A DNA stretch of 23,466 nt from Promethearchaeota archaeon (GCA_019058515.1 JAHPYY010000163.1:1-23466); one strand, 5' to 3'. Positions 1 to 7,532 are shown, counted from the first letter of the stretch. Notes: generated by a model not told the origin, from the sequence alone. Translations and numbers: made by a program.

Positions 1-266
1 AATAAGACGCAAACGCTGACATTAAATCAAAATCAGAATCACTTACTGCAAACATTTTTAGTAACGCTAAAAAAATCACGGGGGGTGATAGGTTAAGTAA
101 GAAATTTCGTCGGGTTTCCGACCACGGTTAAATAAAGATAAAAAAATAAATAATTAGATACTCATTGATAAAAAAGAAAAAAATTGGGGTAAAGATGATT
201 CTGTAACAACTAAGAATATTAGGTAAGTGACAGTGTAATTTCAATTTACTTAACACCAATATCCCG
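1..266. other. Gene-free left edge with two small hairpins
   Basis: I see no convincing coding sequence here. It holds two short inverted repeats: ATCAC/GTGAT around five G (75-89) and GTCGG/CCGAC around GTTT (109-122). The second lies in a locally GC-richer patch (about 108-127) inside AT-rich DNA. CACGG occurs twice (77-81 and 123-127). No tRNA, C/D-box or other RNA family could be recognised. Confidence 0.4.
68..89 (-). terminator. Possible hairpin plus T7 terminator downstream of the flavodoxin-like pair
   Basis: Read on the minus strand, a 5-bp stem (ATCAC, C5 loop, GTGAT; 75-89) is followed directly by seven T (68-74). It lies about 180 nt past the stop of the minus-strand gene at 267. 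The stem is short, and archaeal termination mostly needs only the T tract, so the role is inferred. Confidence 0.35.
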
Positions 267-841
267 TTAATTAAAGCTTAATCCTTCTTGATAGCTACTT
301 TCTATTGCCGTTCCATCGATAGTGTGAAACACTAACGCCTCTGCGACATTTCCGTTGGCATTAACTACTAGATCTTCCATGATTGGAAGAGCTTCCTTTG
401 ACCCAGCCGAAGTTACGATAAGCACTACATTTGTTTGATTTAAGTCACCCAAATTACTTAAGTATTCAAACACGGAATCTTGAGGTTTTCCACCGTAAGT
501 GGGACTCCCAAAAACCAAAAGGTCGTAAGAAGAAACATCTATAGGCGTTTGAGAACTTATAGTAGTGACTTCAATTCGCCAATCGTTTTCCTCCAATCCG
601 CCAATAAACGCATACATTATTCTTTTTGAAAATCGCTTAGTCCGGGTCTATATGCCACAAAGGCTCTACCTTTTACACCAGTCTGGTTAATGACTTCAAT
701 GTCGCTTACTATATCGGTTTGGATCAACGAAGAAAATACGAAAACAGCGATGAATATTGAAACTATCATAAAAAAAACACAACATAATGTACAAGAGCAT
801 CCTACCTTTTTTGTTTTTGAATATGAAGAGAATTTTTTCAT
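267..841 (-). pseudogene. Membrane-anchored flavodoxin-like protein with a one-base frameshift
   Basis: Two adjacent frames make one protein. The first part (841 down to about 620) has a basic start, one hydrophobic segment ('FFMIVSIFIAVFVFSSLI') and the first flavodoxin strand ('GRAFVAYRPGLSDFQK'). The second (down to 267) has the 'LLVFGSPTYGGKP' loop and the rest of an alpha/beta flavodoxin fold. The paralogue at 890-1348 aligns straight through the break: FQERIKEAF there, FQK-RIMYAF here, if one base is added to the A5 run (T5 at 623-627 on plus). The usual FMN phosphate loop (T/S-x-T-G-N-T) is replaced by 'RPGLSDF', so FMN binding is doubtful even if the gene is intact. It lies 48 nt after the paralogue and is probably co-transcribed. 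The break may be a homopolymer sequencing error, a real pseudogene or slippage. Confidence 0.75.
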
Positions 842-889
842 GACAATAACTGCCTTTTTTAGTGTTTTTTAACTAACTTCAATAACTAA

Positions 890-1348
890 TTAAGAGTATT
901 TTAAACCCATATTACGACTTTTCTCTACGGCAGCAGAATCGCGAGTATGAAATACTAACGACTCTACAACCTTTCCATTTACATTTTGTACCAAATTTCT
1001 CATGATCGGAATCGCTTCTTTGGACTCTATCGAAGTTGCGATAAGCATTACTTTAGTATGGTTTAAATCTTCTAAATTGCTCAAATATTCGACCATATAT
1101 TTAGGAGGTTTGCCTCCCGAAGTTAGACTTCCAAAGACTACTAAATTATACAACGACAGGTTTTTTTGCGTTCTAGAGTTTACAACAGACAACTCGATTC
1201 GCCAATTATTTTTTTCTGATCCTTCGCCAAACGCCTCCTTAATCCGTTCTTGAAACCTACTTATCCCAGACTTGTATGCCACAAATGCGTTTCCGGTTGT
1301 ACCGTTCTCGTTGATAATTCTAAAATCAACTTTTTTCTATTTAGACAT
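890..1348 (-). pseudogene. Flavodoxin-like paralogue without membrane anchor, with TAG at codon 4
   Basis: This is a paralogue of the neighbouring flavodoxin-like gene. Shared blocks include NWRIE/DWRIE, 'VEYLSNLEDLNHTKV' against 'FEYLSNLGDLNQTNV', and 'KEAIPIMRNLV'. Homology to the neighbour runs upstream of the GTG at 1282 ('VDFRIINENGTTGNAFVAY' against 'IEVINQTGVKGRAFVAY'), so that GTG is not the real start. In the same frame an ATG at 1348 gives M-S-K, then TAG (1339-1337), then K-K-V-D-F and on into the domain. The product would be a soluble flavodoxin-like protein lacking the TM segment, interrupted by an amber codon. The cofactor loop is further degraded: 'FGSLTSGGKP' in place of 'FGSPTYGGKP'. 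This suggests a decaying duplicate; a downstream GTG restart or a sequence error is also possible. Confidence 0.65.
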
Positions 1349-1364
1349 AGTTGAGTTTTTTTTA

Positions 1365-1432
1365 TAACGAGGTCTCGTTAAATTCACTTAGATTGATAAT
1401 TATATTAATTATTTTTAAATCAATCTGAGACC
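1365..1432. repeat. Overlapping inverted repeats upstream of flavodoxin-like copy 2
   Basis: TAACGAG-GT-CTCGTTA (1365-1380) is a 7-bp palindrome. Overlapping it, GGTCTC (1371-1376) and AGATTGAT (1390-1397) are mirrored by ATCAATCT (1419-1426) joined to GAGACC (1427-1432). The left arm has a 13-nt insertion that the right arm lacks. The position is 5' of the flavodoxin-like gene and 3' of hsp90. It could be an operator, a structured leader or a remnant of a mobile end. Confidence 0.5.
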
Positions 1433-1494
1433 GATGTTTTATAATGACATATATGAATCATAAGTGTATTTCAAGTCATTATTTTAGAATTAGT

Positions 1495-1502
1495 AAAAAA
1501 AA
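1495..1502 (-). terminator. Oligo-T8 terminator of hsp90
   Basis: On the minus strand a run of eight T begins 18 nt after the hsp90 stop codon, matching the simple oligo-T termination of archaeal RNA polymerase. Confidence 0.55.
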
Positions 1503-1520
1503 GTAGTGATGTGGTCGATT

Positions 1521-3554
1521 TTACGAATTTTGATACCGTTTTACTAGCTCTTCCATAAGCTCAATTATCCGGGGCACCATTGAAGCGGGATCTGGGAGAT
1601 CTCCTTCGATTAATAAAGAATTTTCAAATAATTGATTAATCATAGGTTCTAAAAGAGCGTTTTTAGAGTCTACTTTATTTATCTGGATTAAGCCTTTCAC
1701 AATTGGATGGTCAGGATTAAATTCAATAACCTTTTTTGGAATTTGAAACTTCTTGGGTAAAGATCCTTCTGTCCAATATCTCATTGCGCGTTGTTGGCTG
1801 GAACTTGGACCATCGGCAGGATTAGCTAATCGGCATGGATTTCCGTATAATTTGTCAGACATGGTTGCATCAATGATTTTTTCTCCTAATAGTTCTTTTA
1901 CTTTTTCCAAAAATTTCTGCTGTTCCTTAGGTACCGCCTTTTCCTTTTTCTCAGCTTCTTTCTTTTCTTCGTCTTCTGTTTCTTTTTCCTCTTTTTCTGC
2001 TACATCTATCGGAGTGAATTTGAAATAATTAGTTTTTGCGTCGTCGCCTTCTCCCTCCGTAACGCTATAATCGTGCAGATTCATCATGAGAAAGTTGTCA
2101 ATCGGTTCGTCGAACAAAATTACCTCTAAATCGTTCTTTTCGTAATATCCAAGGTGTGGAGAGATTTTTAAGGTTTCAAGGTTTTCTCCTACGAGATAAA
2201 AGATCTCTTCTTGACCTTCCTTGATACGATCGATGTAATCTTTTAATCCAATTACCTCACCATCACTAGTTTTGGTTGTTTTAAATCTCAGTAGTTTCTT
2301 CAATCGATCTTGGCGGACAGGATCGGAAATTATTCCTTCTTTAATTAATTCCCCGAATTCTCCCCAGAATTTTTTGTACTTGTCAGCGTTATTTTCAGAG
2401 ATGGCAATTAGTTCTCTCAAGAATTTTTTAGTTAGTATGTCTCTCATTTTTAAAATGGTGCGATTGGTTTGTATCGTTTCTCTGGAAATGTTTAAGGGAA
2501 TATCGTCCGATTCAACCACCCCAGTCACGAATCGCATCCATTTTGGAATCAAATCCTCGCACTTTTCCATAATTAGGATTTTGCGCGAGTACAACGAAAG
2601 TCCATAATCCGACTCTGGTAAGAACATTAGTCTAGCAGAATTTTCGGGGATAAAAATTAGTGAGTGAAATCTCACTTGCCCTTCTACATTGTAATTTATT
2701 ACGTGTAAATAATCATCGTATCGATTAGAGATGTAATGGTAAAAGTTTTTGTAATCTTCTTCGGATATATCCTTTTCCATTTTTTTCCAAAGAGGCTCAA
2801 TTTGATTTACAGGCTCCTTCTTTTGTTCCAATTCTGCTTCTTGGTGGTCTTCAGAATCCGTTTTTTCTTTCTTATCCGTACTCAACTCCTCCTTCTTAAT
2901 TTCGGTTACAAATATAGGGAAAGATACGAAATTCGAGTATTTCTTTATGATGGTTTCTAATCGATATTGGTTAAGGTACTCTTCGGCATCGTCCTTTAGA
3001 TAAAGTATAACATCGGTTCCCCTGCTTTTTCTTTCAATTTCTTCAATTGTAAATTTTCCAGTTCCATCTGACTCCCACGAATACGCTGGTTCTTCTAACT
3101 GATATGACTTAGTAATTACTTTCACTTTATCGGCTACCATGAATAAAGAATAGAAACCTATACCGAACTGTCCAACGATGTCTAAATCGACTTCACTTTT
3201 GCCTTCCTCCTTCATCTTTTGAACTTGTTCCACGAACTTTTCAGTTCCACTCCCCGCAATCGTCCCAAGATCGTTAATCAACTCTTTCTTGACCATACCG
3301 ATTCCCGTGTCTTGAATAGTAAGCGTTTTTTCCTCGGGATTGAACACTATCTCAATTTTTAACTCTGCGTCTGGGTCGACTACATCTCTATTAGTCAATA
3401 GAATAAATTTTATCTTTTTTAACGCGTCAACGGAGTTGCTTATTAATTCCCGCAAAAAGATTTCCTTATGAGTATACAAGGATTTGCTTAAAATATTTAG
3501 TAATTTCTTAATCTCGGCTTGAAATTCGTATTCTTTCTGTAAATTTTGAGTCAT
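1521..3554 (-). CDS. htpG: Hsp90-family chaperone (HtpG-like)
   Basis: ATP-dependent cytosolic chaperone, about 677 aa. Counting from the TTG at 3560: the GHKL ATPase domain has 'FLRELISNSVDAL' (catalytic E38, N42), 'DTGIGM' (84-89), the lid 'GTIAGSGTEKF' and 'VGQFGIGFYS' (129-138). A charged linker (about 221-255) leads to the middle domain, with 'PLWKK', 'FIPENSARLMF' and 'PLNISRET' (the Arg that contacts ATP phosphate, R360). The C-terminal dimerisation domain follows a second acidic/lysine-rich linker (about 515-545) that typical HtpG lacks. There is no C-terminal MEEVD, as in bacterial HtpG. I chose the ATG at 3554 (GGTGA 9 nt upstream); the TTG at 3560 is only 3 nt from that motif. A TATA-like box and palindrome lie upstream. 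Hsp90 is sparse in Archaea, so transfer or an Asgard-specific lineage is possible. Confidence 0.97.
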   Translation of the reverse strand: MTQNLQKEYEFQAEIKKLLNILSKSLYTHKEIFLRELISNSVDALKKIKFILLTNRDVVDPDAELKIEIVFNPEEKTLTIQDTGIGMVKKELINDLGTIAGSGTEKFVEQVQKMKEEGKSEVDLDIVGQFGIGFYSLFMVADKVKVITKSYQLEEPAYSWESDGTGKFTIEEIERKSRGTDVILYLKDDAEEYLNQYRLETIIKKYSNFVSFPIFVTEIKKEELSTDKKEKTDSEDHQEAELEQKKEPVNQIEPLWKKMEKDISEEDYKNFYHYISNRYDDYLHVINYNVEGQVRFHSLIFIPENSARLMFLPESDYGLSLYSRKILIMEKCEDLIPKWMRFVTGVVESDDIPLNISRETIQTNRTILKMRDILTKKFLRELIAISENNADKYKKFWGEFGELIKEGIISDPVRQDRLKKLLRFKTTKTSDGEVIGLKDYIDRIKEGQEEIFYLVGENLETLKISPHLGYYEKNDLEVILFDEPIDNFLMMNLHDYSVTEGEGDDAKTNYFKFTPIDVAEKEEKETEDEEKKEAEKKEKAVPKEQQKFLEKVKELLGEKIIDATMSDKLYGNPCRLANPADGPSSSQQRAMRYWTEGSLPKKFQIPKKVIEFNPDHPIVKGLIQINKVDSKNALLEPMINQLFENSLLIEGDLPDPASMVPRIIELMEELVKRYQNS

Positions 3555-3602
3555 TTTCAATATTCACCTTATAGCCTTTATTTTAGTTAATATTATGCTT
3601 CC

Positions 3603-3621
3603 TAGAAATGAATGATTTCTA
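3603..3621. promoter_or_regulatory. Palindromic operator candidate in the hsp90 promoter
   Basis: A perfect 7-bp inverted repeat, TAGAAAT-GAATG-ATTTCTA. On the minus strand a TATA-like TATAAGATAAAA (3639-3628) ends just upstream, which would put the start site near 3608, inside the palindrome. Binding here would block polymerase or TFB, the usual archaeal repression geometry. No regulator can be named; the match to the Pyrococcus Phr heat-shock site is not evident. Confidence 0.45.
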
Positions 3622-3759
3622 AAAAACTTTTATCTTATAGAACATACTTGAAATACTGGATTTTCTAAAGTGTGAAAATATTATATTAATGATACATTTT
3701 AATAGTTATAATTCATATTAAAGTAACTACTTAAATTAAGCACTTTTGGCGAGAATTTA

Positions 3760-4209
3760 ATGGAAAAAATCATACAAATTCGAAAAGAAATTAATTGCGA
3801 TATTCATACTGCATTTCAGAACTTCACAAATAATGATTTGCTAGAATCTTGGCTATCAGAGAAAGCTGATGTAGAGCTTAAGGTAAGAGGTAAATACGAA
3901 TTGTTTTGGGACCCAAATATCCCAGAAGAAAACAGTACGATTGGGTGTATAGTTACTGGTTTTGAAGAGGATTCATATATCTCGTTTGATTGGAAAGGAC
4001 CTTCTCAATTTAAATTATTTATGAATTGTTCTGACCCCTTGACGCATGTTATCGTGGTTTTTAAGCAATTAGAGAGTAATACGGATAAAACAGTAATACT
4101 TTTGTTTCATAATGGTTGGAAACAAGGTAGTCAGTGGGACGAAGCTCGAAATTACTTTGAAGTCGCGTGGAATAAAGCACTAGACAACTTAATTTCTAAA
4201 AATCAATAA
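3760..4209 (+). CDS. AHSA1/SRPBCC (START-like) domain protein
   Basis: A single-domain protein of 149 aa. It has the AHSA1 (Aha1 C-terminal-like, SRPBCC fold) pattern: an N-terminal 'RKEINCDIHTAFQNFT' strand-helix, 'ESWLSEKADVELKVRGKYEL' (29-48), mid-chain beta strands ('SYISFDWKG', 'THVIVVFKQLE') and the closing helix 'NGWKQGSQWDEARNYF' then 'WNKALDNL'. The family name comes from the eukaryotic activator of Hsp90 ATPase, but most prokaryotic members have other or unknown ligands. What is unusual is that it is transcribed divergently from hsp90 with about 200 nt between the starts. A GGCGA motif lies 7 nt before the ATG. It may act with Hsp90, or be an unrelated ligand-binding protein. It lacks the Aha1 N-terminal domain that stimulates Hsp90 in eukaryotes. 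Confidence 0.85.
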   Translation: MEKIIQIRKEINCDIHTAFQNFTNNDLLESWLSEKADVELKVRGKYELFWDPNIPEENSTIGCIVTGFEEDSYISFDWKGPSQFKLFMNCSDPLTHVIVVFKQLESNTDKTVILLFHNGWKQGSQWDEARNYFEVAWNKALDNLISKNQ

Positions 4210-4236
4210 CTTTAACAGCAATTAATGATTTATTTT

Positions 4237-4252
4237 ACTAGTGAACTAGTGA
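4237..4252. repeat. Tandem 8-bp repeat ACTAGTGA x2
   Basis: Two exact copies lie back to back, each containing the palindrome ACTAGT. They lie between the AHSA1 gene and the helicase start, just upstream of the helicase TATA-like box, so a regulatory role is possible but unproven. Confidence 0.4.
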
Positions 4253-4295
4253 AAAAATCGAAATCAGTATAAGAATACAACTGTGAACTTTTATT

Positions 4296-5444
4296 TTGAA
4301 CTTTATAGACTTAGGTATTAACAGTAAGACTGTTGATATATTAAAACGAGAAAAAATTTTTAAGCCGACGCCCGTTCAGAGAGAATCTATTCCTATTATT
4401 CTGAAAAATCAGAACATAATTGTACAATCGAAAACGGGTTCTGGAAAGACATTAGCTTTTTTACTCCCGATTATTGAACGGATGAATTTTGAACCAAATG
4501 AGGTTCTAATTTTAGCCCCTACTAGGGAACTTGCGAAACAAATTTATAGTGTAGCAAAGAGTTTAAGACATCCTAAAGTAAAAGCTTTGACTATTTACGG
4601 AGGAGTCTCTATAGACAATCAAATTCGTAAGTTAAATCGCGGAATTAATGTGATTATCGGCACGCCAGGGCGCATTATTGATTTGTGGAAAAGAAGGAAA
4701 CTCAACTTAAGCCAGATCAAAAAAGTTGTAGTAGATGAAGCAGATCGCCTTTTTGATATGGGATTCGCTCCCGATGTGAAGTATATTCTCGACAAAATTC
4801 AAAACGGTTATCAATTCATGCTATTTTCTGCCACGATACATTACGAAATTCGAGAAATGGCGAAAAAGTATTCAAAAAACAAATTTAAGTTCGTAAACCT
4901 CAGTAAAGACGACCTTACTGTAGAAAGTACGGACCAATACTTTTACATGATAGATAGGTTTGACGAAAAATTTGATAGTTTCCTAGAAATCCTCAAAGAA
5001 GAGCGCCCAAAACATGTGTTAGTCTTTGTAAATACAAAGAAGACCGCAAATTGGTTAAACAAAAGATTAATCAATATGAGAAATTTTAGGTACCGAGTGG
5101 GTCTTATATCGGGAGATTTAAGCCAAAGTAAACGAGAGGCAATATTGTCTTCATTTAGGGAGCACAAAATCAATATGCTTATCGCAACAAATGTAGCCGC
5201 TCGAGGACTTGATATTGATAATATATCACATGTAATAAATTACGACATACCAAAATACCCTGACGAGTATGTACATCGTATAGGAAGGACCTCGCGGATG
5301 AAAAAGAAAGGAACGGCTATTACTCTTTGTTTAAAGGACGAATATAACTTTTTAACCAATATTGAAGGGTTAATAGACAAAGAGATTAGACGAAAAATGT
5401 TACCTAATCAAAACCAGTATCATGATTTTAGGTATCAAATGTAA
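4296..5444 (+). CDS. DEAD-box ATP-dependent RNA helicase
   Basis: RNA helicase core of 382 aa with two RecA-like domains and almost no extra tail. Motifs: Q motif 'KPTPVQ' (Q28), I 'SKTGSGKT' (45-52), Ia 'APTRELA' (74-80), GG (102-103), Ib 'TPGR' (123-126), II 'DEAD' (147-150), III 'SAT' (178-180), IV 'VFVNT' (243-247), V 'ATNVAARGLD' (297-306), VI 'HRIGRTSR' (327-334). Motif I has Ser where Ala is usual. The only start in the open frame before the Q motif is TTG at 4296, because a TGA lies four codons upstream. A TATA-like TATAAG (about 4268-4273) sits roughly 25 nt before it, so the mRNA is probably leaderless. Likely role: RNA remodelling, as with cold-shock or ribosome-associated members. 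It lies downstream of the hsp90/AHSA1 divergon but probably has its own promoter. Confidence 0.97.
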   Translation: MNFIDLGINSKTVDILKREKIFKPTPVQRESIPIILKNQNIIVQSKTGSGKTLAFLLPIIERMNFEPNEVLILAPTRELAKQIYSVAKSLRHPKVKALTIYGGVSIDNQIRKLNRGINVIIGTPGRIIDLWKRRKLNLSQIKKVVVDEADRLFDMGFAPDVKYILDKIQNGYQFMLFSATIHYEIREMAKKYSKNKFKFVNLSKDDLTVESTDQYFYMIDRFDEKFDSFLEILKEERPKHVLVFVNTKKTANWLNKRLINMRNFRYRVGLISGDLSQSKREAILSSFREHKINMLIATNVAARGLDIDNISHVINYDIPKYPDEYVHRIGRTSRMKKKGTAITLCLKDEYNFLTNIEGLIDKEIRRKMLPNQNQYHDFRYQM

Positions 5445-5467
5445 TCACCTTATAATCTATAATTTGA

Positions 5468-5743
5468 TTAAACTGACTCAATCGTTATGATCGATTGGTG
5501 TTTATTAAGCTCGCTAATTAAATCATCCAATATTATGCGAGTATTCAATACATCAAGTATTTCTAAGCGTTTTGATAAAGATTGTGTGATGGATAGCTCG
5601 AGCTCGTCGTAATTTATCTCATCTAAAGGTTTAAATGGCCCGAATTCGTCCTTTATCGCTAATTTTAGTAATCCTCTGGCCGCTGGAGGACTAATATCCA
5701 TGTGATTTGCTAAAATGTTCCCTAAAATCCACAAAATTTCCAT
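5468..5743 (-). CDS. Small soluble protein of unknown function, paired with a 7-TM protein
   Basis: I do not recognise this 91-aa protein. It is mainly helical in appearance: 'LGNILANHMDISPPAARGLL', then 'KLAIKDEFGPFKPLDEINY', then a helix 'ELELSITQSLSKRLEIL' and a basic/polar end. There are no cysteines, TM segments or signal peptide. The start is ATG at 5743, with a near-perfect GGAGGTGA Shine-Dalgarno 5 nt upstream; the in-frame GTG at 5752 lies inside that motif. It starts 1 nt after the stop of the 7-TM gene, so the two are translationally coupled. That suggests a cytosolic partner of the membrane protein. It ends 23 nt from the convergent helicase. Confidence 0.75.
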   Translation of the reverse strand: MEILWILGNILANHMDISPPAARGLLKLAIKDEFGPFKPLDEINYDELELSITQSLSKRLEILDVLNTRIILDDLISELNKHQSIITIESV

Positions 5744-5744
5744 A

Positions 5745-6548
5745 TTAGTCACCTCCAGCCAATTGAGATTTAATTTTGTCGAGTAATTCCTTTTCAGGTA
5801 AGTCTTCTTCTTGGGTTTCAGTATAATTCCGATTAAAGAATTCCTTTAAAGTTTTAGGCATTAACCAACAGATTAAATTACCCAAAGAAAACACCACTAT
5901 GTTGATGAGGATTAATACGCCCATAATAAAAGCTTGAATTTCTTCAAAGCTTTTAGCGTTTATAGGAAAGAAAAGATATATAAAACCGTTTAAAGATATA
6001 ATAAGCGAGGAAACTCCAAGTAACAAATAACGTTTCTTTACCCAAGGCATGATATCATAACCTTGGATTAGTTTATAATAAGAAAACGACGCGTAAGCGA
6101 GCCATCCATAGCTAATTAACAGAACAACGCACATTATTGATACAAATATATAATGAAATGCTATTTCAGACGAGGATAACTCTATTCCTCCTATAGTGCT
6201 AAAAGGTACGAATAATTCCAATACAAAATCAATTACCTTCAGCGTTACAATTGCTCCAAATAAAAATACAAAATTACTTTTCCGATCTTTGTAAAATGTT
6301 GATTTTGTAAATATTACTAAGCTTATGTTTGATAGAAAAACGAAAATTTGTTGGTAAATATAAATATCCTCAAATAATATAAAAATCGCTTCGTGAACAT
6401 TTAAGAAAAAGAATAATATAAGTGGTAAAAAGCTATAGCGTTTTATCTTTATCATCTTAACTAAGAGAAACACCGCTACAATGATTTGAATTATTAAATA
6501 AATGGATGTGAGCGAAATAACAGTGCTATAACAAACAACAAAGCCCAT
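5745..6548 (-). CDS. Seven-transmembrane protein of unknown function
   Basis: 267 aa with about seven hydrophobic segments, at roughly residues 10-32, 40-60, 65-83, 92-113, 130-157, 172-193 and 206-232. A short charged cytosolic tail follows ('ETQEEDLPEKELLDKIKS'). The layout resembles the 7-TM sensor modules found N-terminal to archaeal and bacterial signalling proteins, but no kinase or other output domain is attached. No Schiff-base lysine of a rhodopsin could be placed. The start is the ATG at 6548. A TATA-like TAATATAAAA (6573-6564) lies about 20 nt before it and there is no Shine-Dalgarno, so the transcript is likely leaderless. The next gene is coupled to it. A receptor plus small partner is the likeliest reading, not proven. 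Confidence 0.8.
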   Translation of the reverse strand: MGFVVCYSTVISLTSIYLIIQIIVAVFLLVKMIKIKRYSFLPLILFFFLNVHEAIFILFEDIYIYQQIFVFLSNISLVIFTKSTFYKDRKSNFVFLFGAIVTLKVIDFVLELFVPFSTIGGIELSSSEIAFHYIFVSIMCVVLLISYGWLAYASFSYYKLIQGYDIMPWVKKRYLLLGVSSLIISLNGFIYLFFPINAKSFEEIQAFIMGVLILINIVVFSLGNLICWLMPKTLKEFFNRNYTETQEEDLPEKELLDKIKSQLAGGD

Positions 6549-6766
6549 AATTTATCTAATTCATTTTATATTATGCTTATTAAAATAATATTTTCACCAG
6601 AGGGAATCAAAAATTTGTGATCTCCCTTTAAGAAGAATATAATTCTCTTATTTAAATGTAATTTTTTAGATAACCCAAAATACAAATTCCTTGAACCATT
6701 TTCTAATTCAAGTTTTTTGTGCCCATTAAAAATGGAGATTTTACATCCATTGAGGAGAGACATTTA

Positions 6767-6988
6767 TTGCATGAAAAAATAAAAGAATTATCGAAATTGA
6801 CTTATACTGCTATTACGACGGGGGAATGTAAATCTTGTGGGACCTGTATAAAATATTGTCCTTTAGGATTAAGAGCGTTTGACGAACAAGGAAAAGCAAT
6901 GACGATAAAATCTACTAGAGAATGCAAAGATTGCTCGGTGTGTTTTCACTGCTGCCCTCAAAAAGCTATAAGTTTAATCCCTTTTTAA
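6767..6988 (+). CDS. 2[4Fe-4S] ferredoxin
   Basis: A small electron carrier of 73 aa with two complete cluster motifs: C-x2-C-x2-C-x3-C-P in 'CKSCGTCIKYCP' and again in 'CKDCSVCFHCCP', the second with an extra adjacent cysteine. About 25 residues precede the first cluster. I chose the TTG at 6767 because GAGGAG (6752-6757) sits at the proper distance. The longer GTG start at 6719 would add 16 residues without a Shine-Dalgarno and would overlap a minus-strand frame. The nearby ATG at 6771 is out of frame. It converges on the regulator gene ending at 7020. Its redox partner cannot be told from the context. Confidence 0.93.
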   Translation: MHEKIKELSKLTYTAITTGECKSCGTCIKYCPLGLRAFDEQGKAMTIKSTRECKDCSVCFHCCPQKAISLIPF

Positions 6989-7019
6989 CAAAGAAAAATG
7001 TAACAAAAATCATTACGAA

Positions 7020-7517
7020 TCACCAGGTTTTTTTTTTTAGATCTTCGACGCTTTTTGAAATTAGTTTGATAAACAGTTCCATTTCATCTTTTAAATCCTC
7101 GATTCTATTTTTTATTCTCGTAGCTTCCGATTTTTCCTCAATATTAAAAGCATTTGTATTTATATCTCCTAAAAATTCGCTAATTTCATCTTTACTTTCT
7201 TTGGCTTGGCGAATCCACGTTTGTAAACCTGCGACAGCTAAATCGATGAAATTTACCTTCATTTGGTATAAGAAAAATTTTCTAGAAGGATTTTTGTGCT
7301 TTTGTAATAAGCCCATCTTAATCATTTGGTCTACTGCTCTAGATATTGAGGAAATTGAATAATCGGTTAAATCTGAAAGCTCTTTTTGATTTAGCTCTCT
7401 TTCCTCAAGAAAAAAAGAAGCCATAATTCTTCCGTATACTACGGGTAAACCTCGCTTATCAACAATTCGTTCGTAAATCCGCATGAAATTTTCTTTGAAT
7501 TGCTCAACAGAACTCAT
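7020..7517 (-). CDS. GbsR/MarR-type winged-helix transcriptional regulator
   Basis: 165 aa. The N-terminal half is a MarR-like winged helix: 'GLPVVYGRIMASFFLEE' (dimer/helix 1), 'LNQKELSDLTDYSISSISRA' (helix-turn-helix, about 42-61) and 'KMGLLQKHKNPSRKFFLYQ' (wing). The C-terminal half is a long charged helix ('EATRIKNRIEDLKDEMELF'), probably for dimerisation. The arrangement matches the GbsR group, which regulates osmolyte or membrane functions in bacteria and archaea. The start ATG has no Shine-Dalgarno; a strong AT box TTTATATATTTAAATA (7533-7548) lies about 23 nt upstream, so it is probably leaderless. It is divergent from the methyltransferase at 7602 and shares that box region, so it may regulate that gene and itself. 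Confidence 0.88.
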   Translation of the reverse strand: MSSVEQFKENFMRIYERIVDKRGLPVVYGRIMASFFLEERELNQKELSDLTDYSISSISRAVDQMIKMGLLQKHKNPSRKFFLYQMKVNFIDLAVAGLQTWIRQAKESKDEISEFLGDINTNAFNIEEKSEATRIKNRIEDLKDEMELFIKLISKSVEDLKKKTW

Positions 7518-7532
7518 TATCTTAACATTAGA

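Noticed and set aside
1002..1253. 83-aa plus-strand frame within the flavodoxin-like copy
   Set aside because: Antisense shadow of the conserved flavodoxin-like domain.
5745..6548. Microbial rhodopsin or heliorhodopsin
   Set aside because: Seven TM segments are present, but no retinal-binding lysine in the last helix or other rhodopsin motif could be placed.
6566..6763. 65-aa minus-strand frame opposite and upstream of the ferredoxin
   Set aside because: No Shine-Dalgarno, no convincing promoter and no recognisable family; it overlaps the ferredoxin Shine-Dalgarno region. It could be a small gene only if the ferredoxin starts at 6767, but support is too weak.
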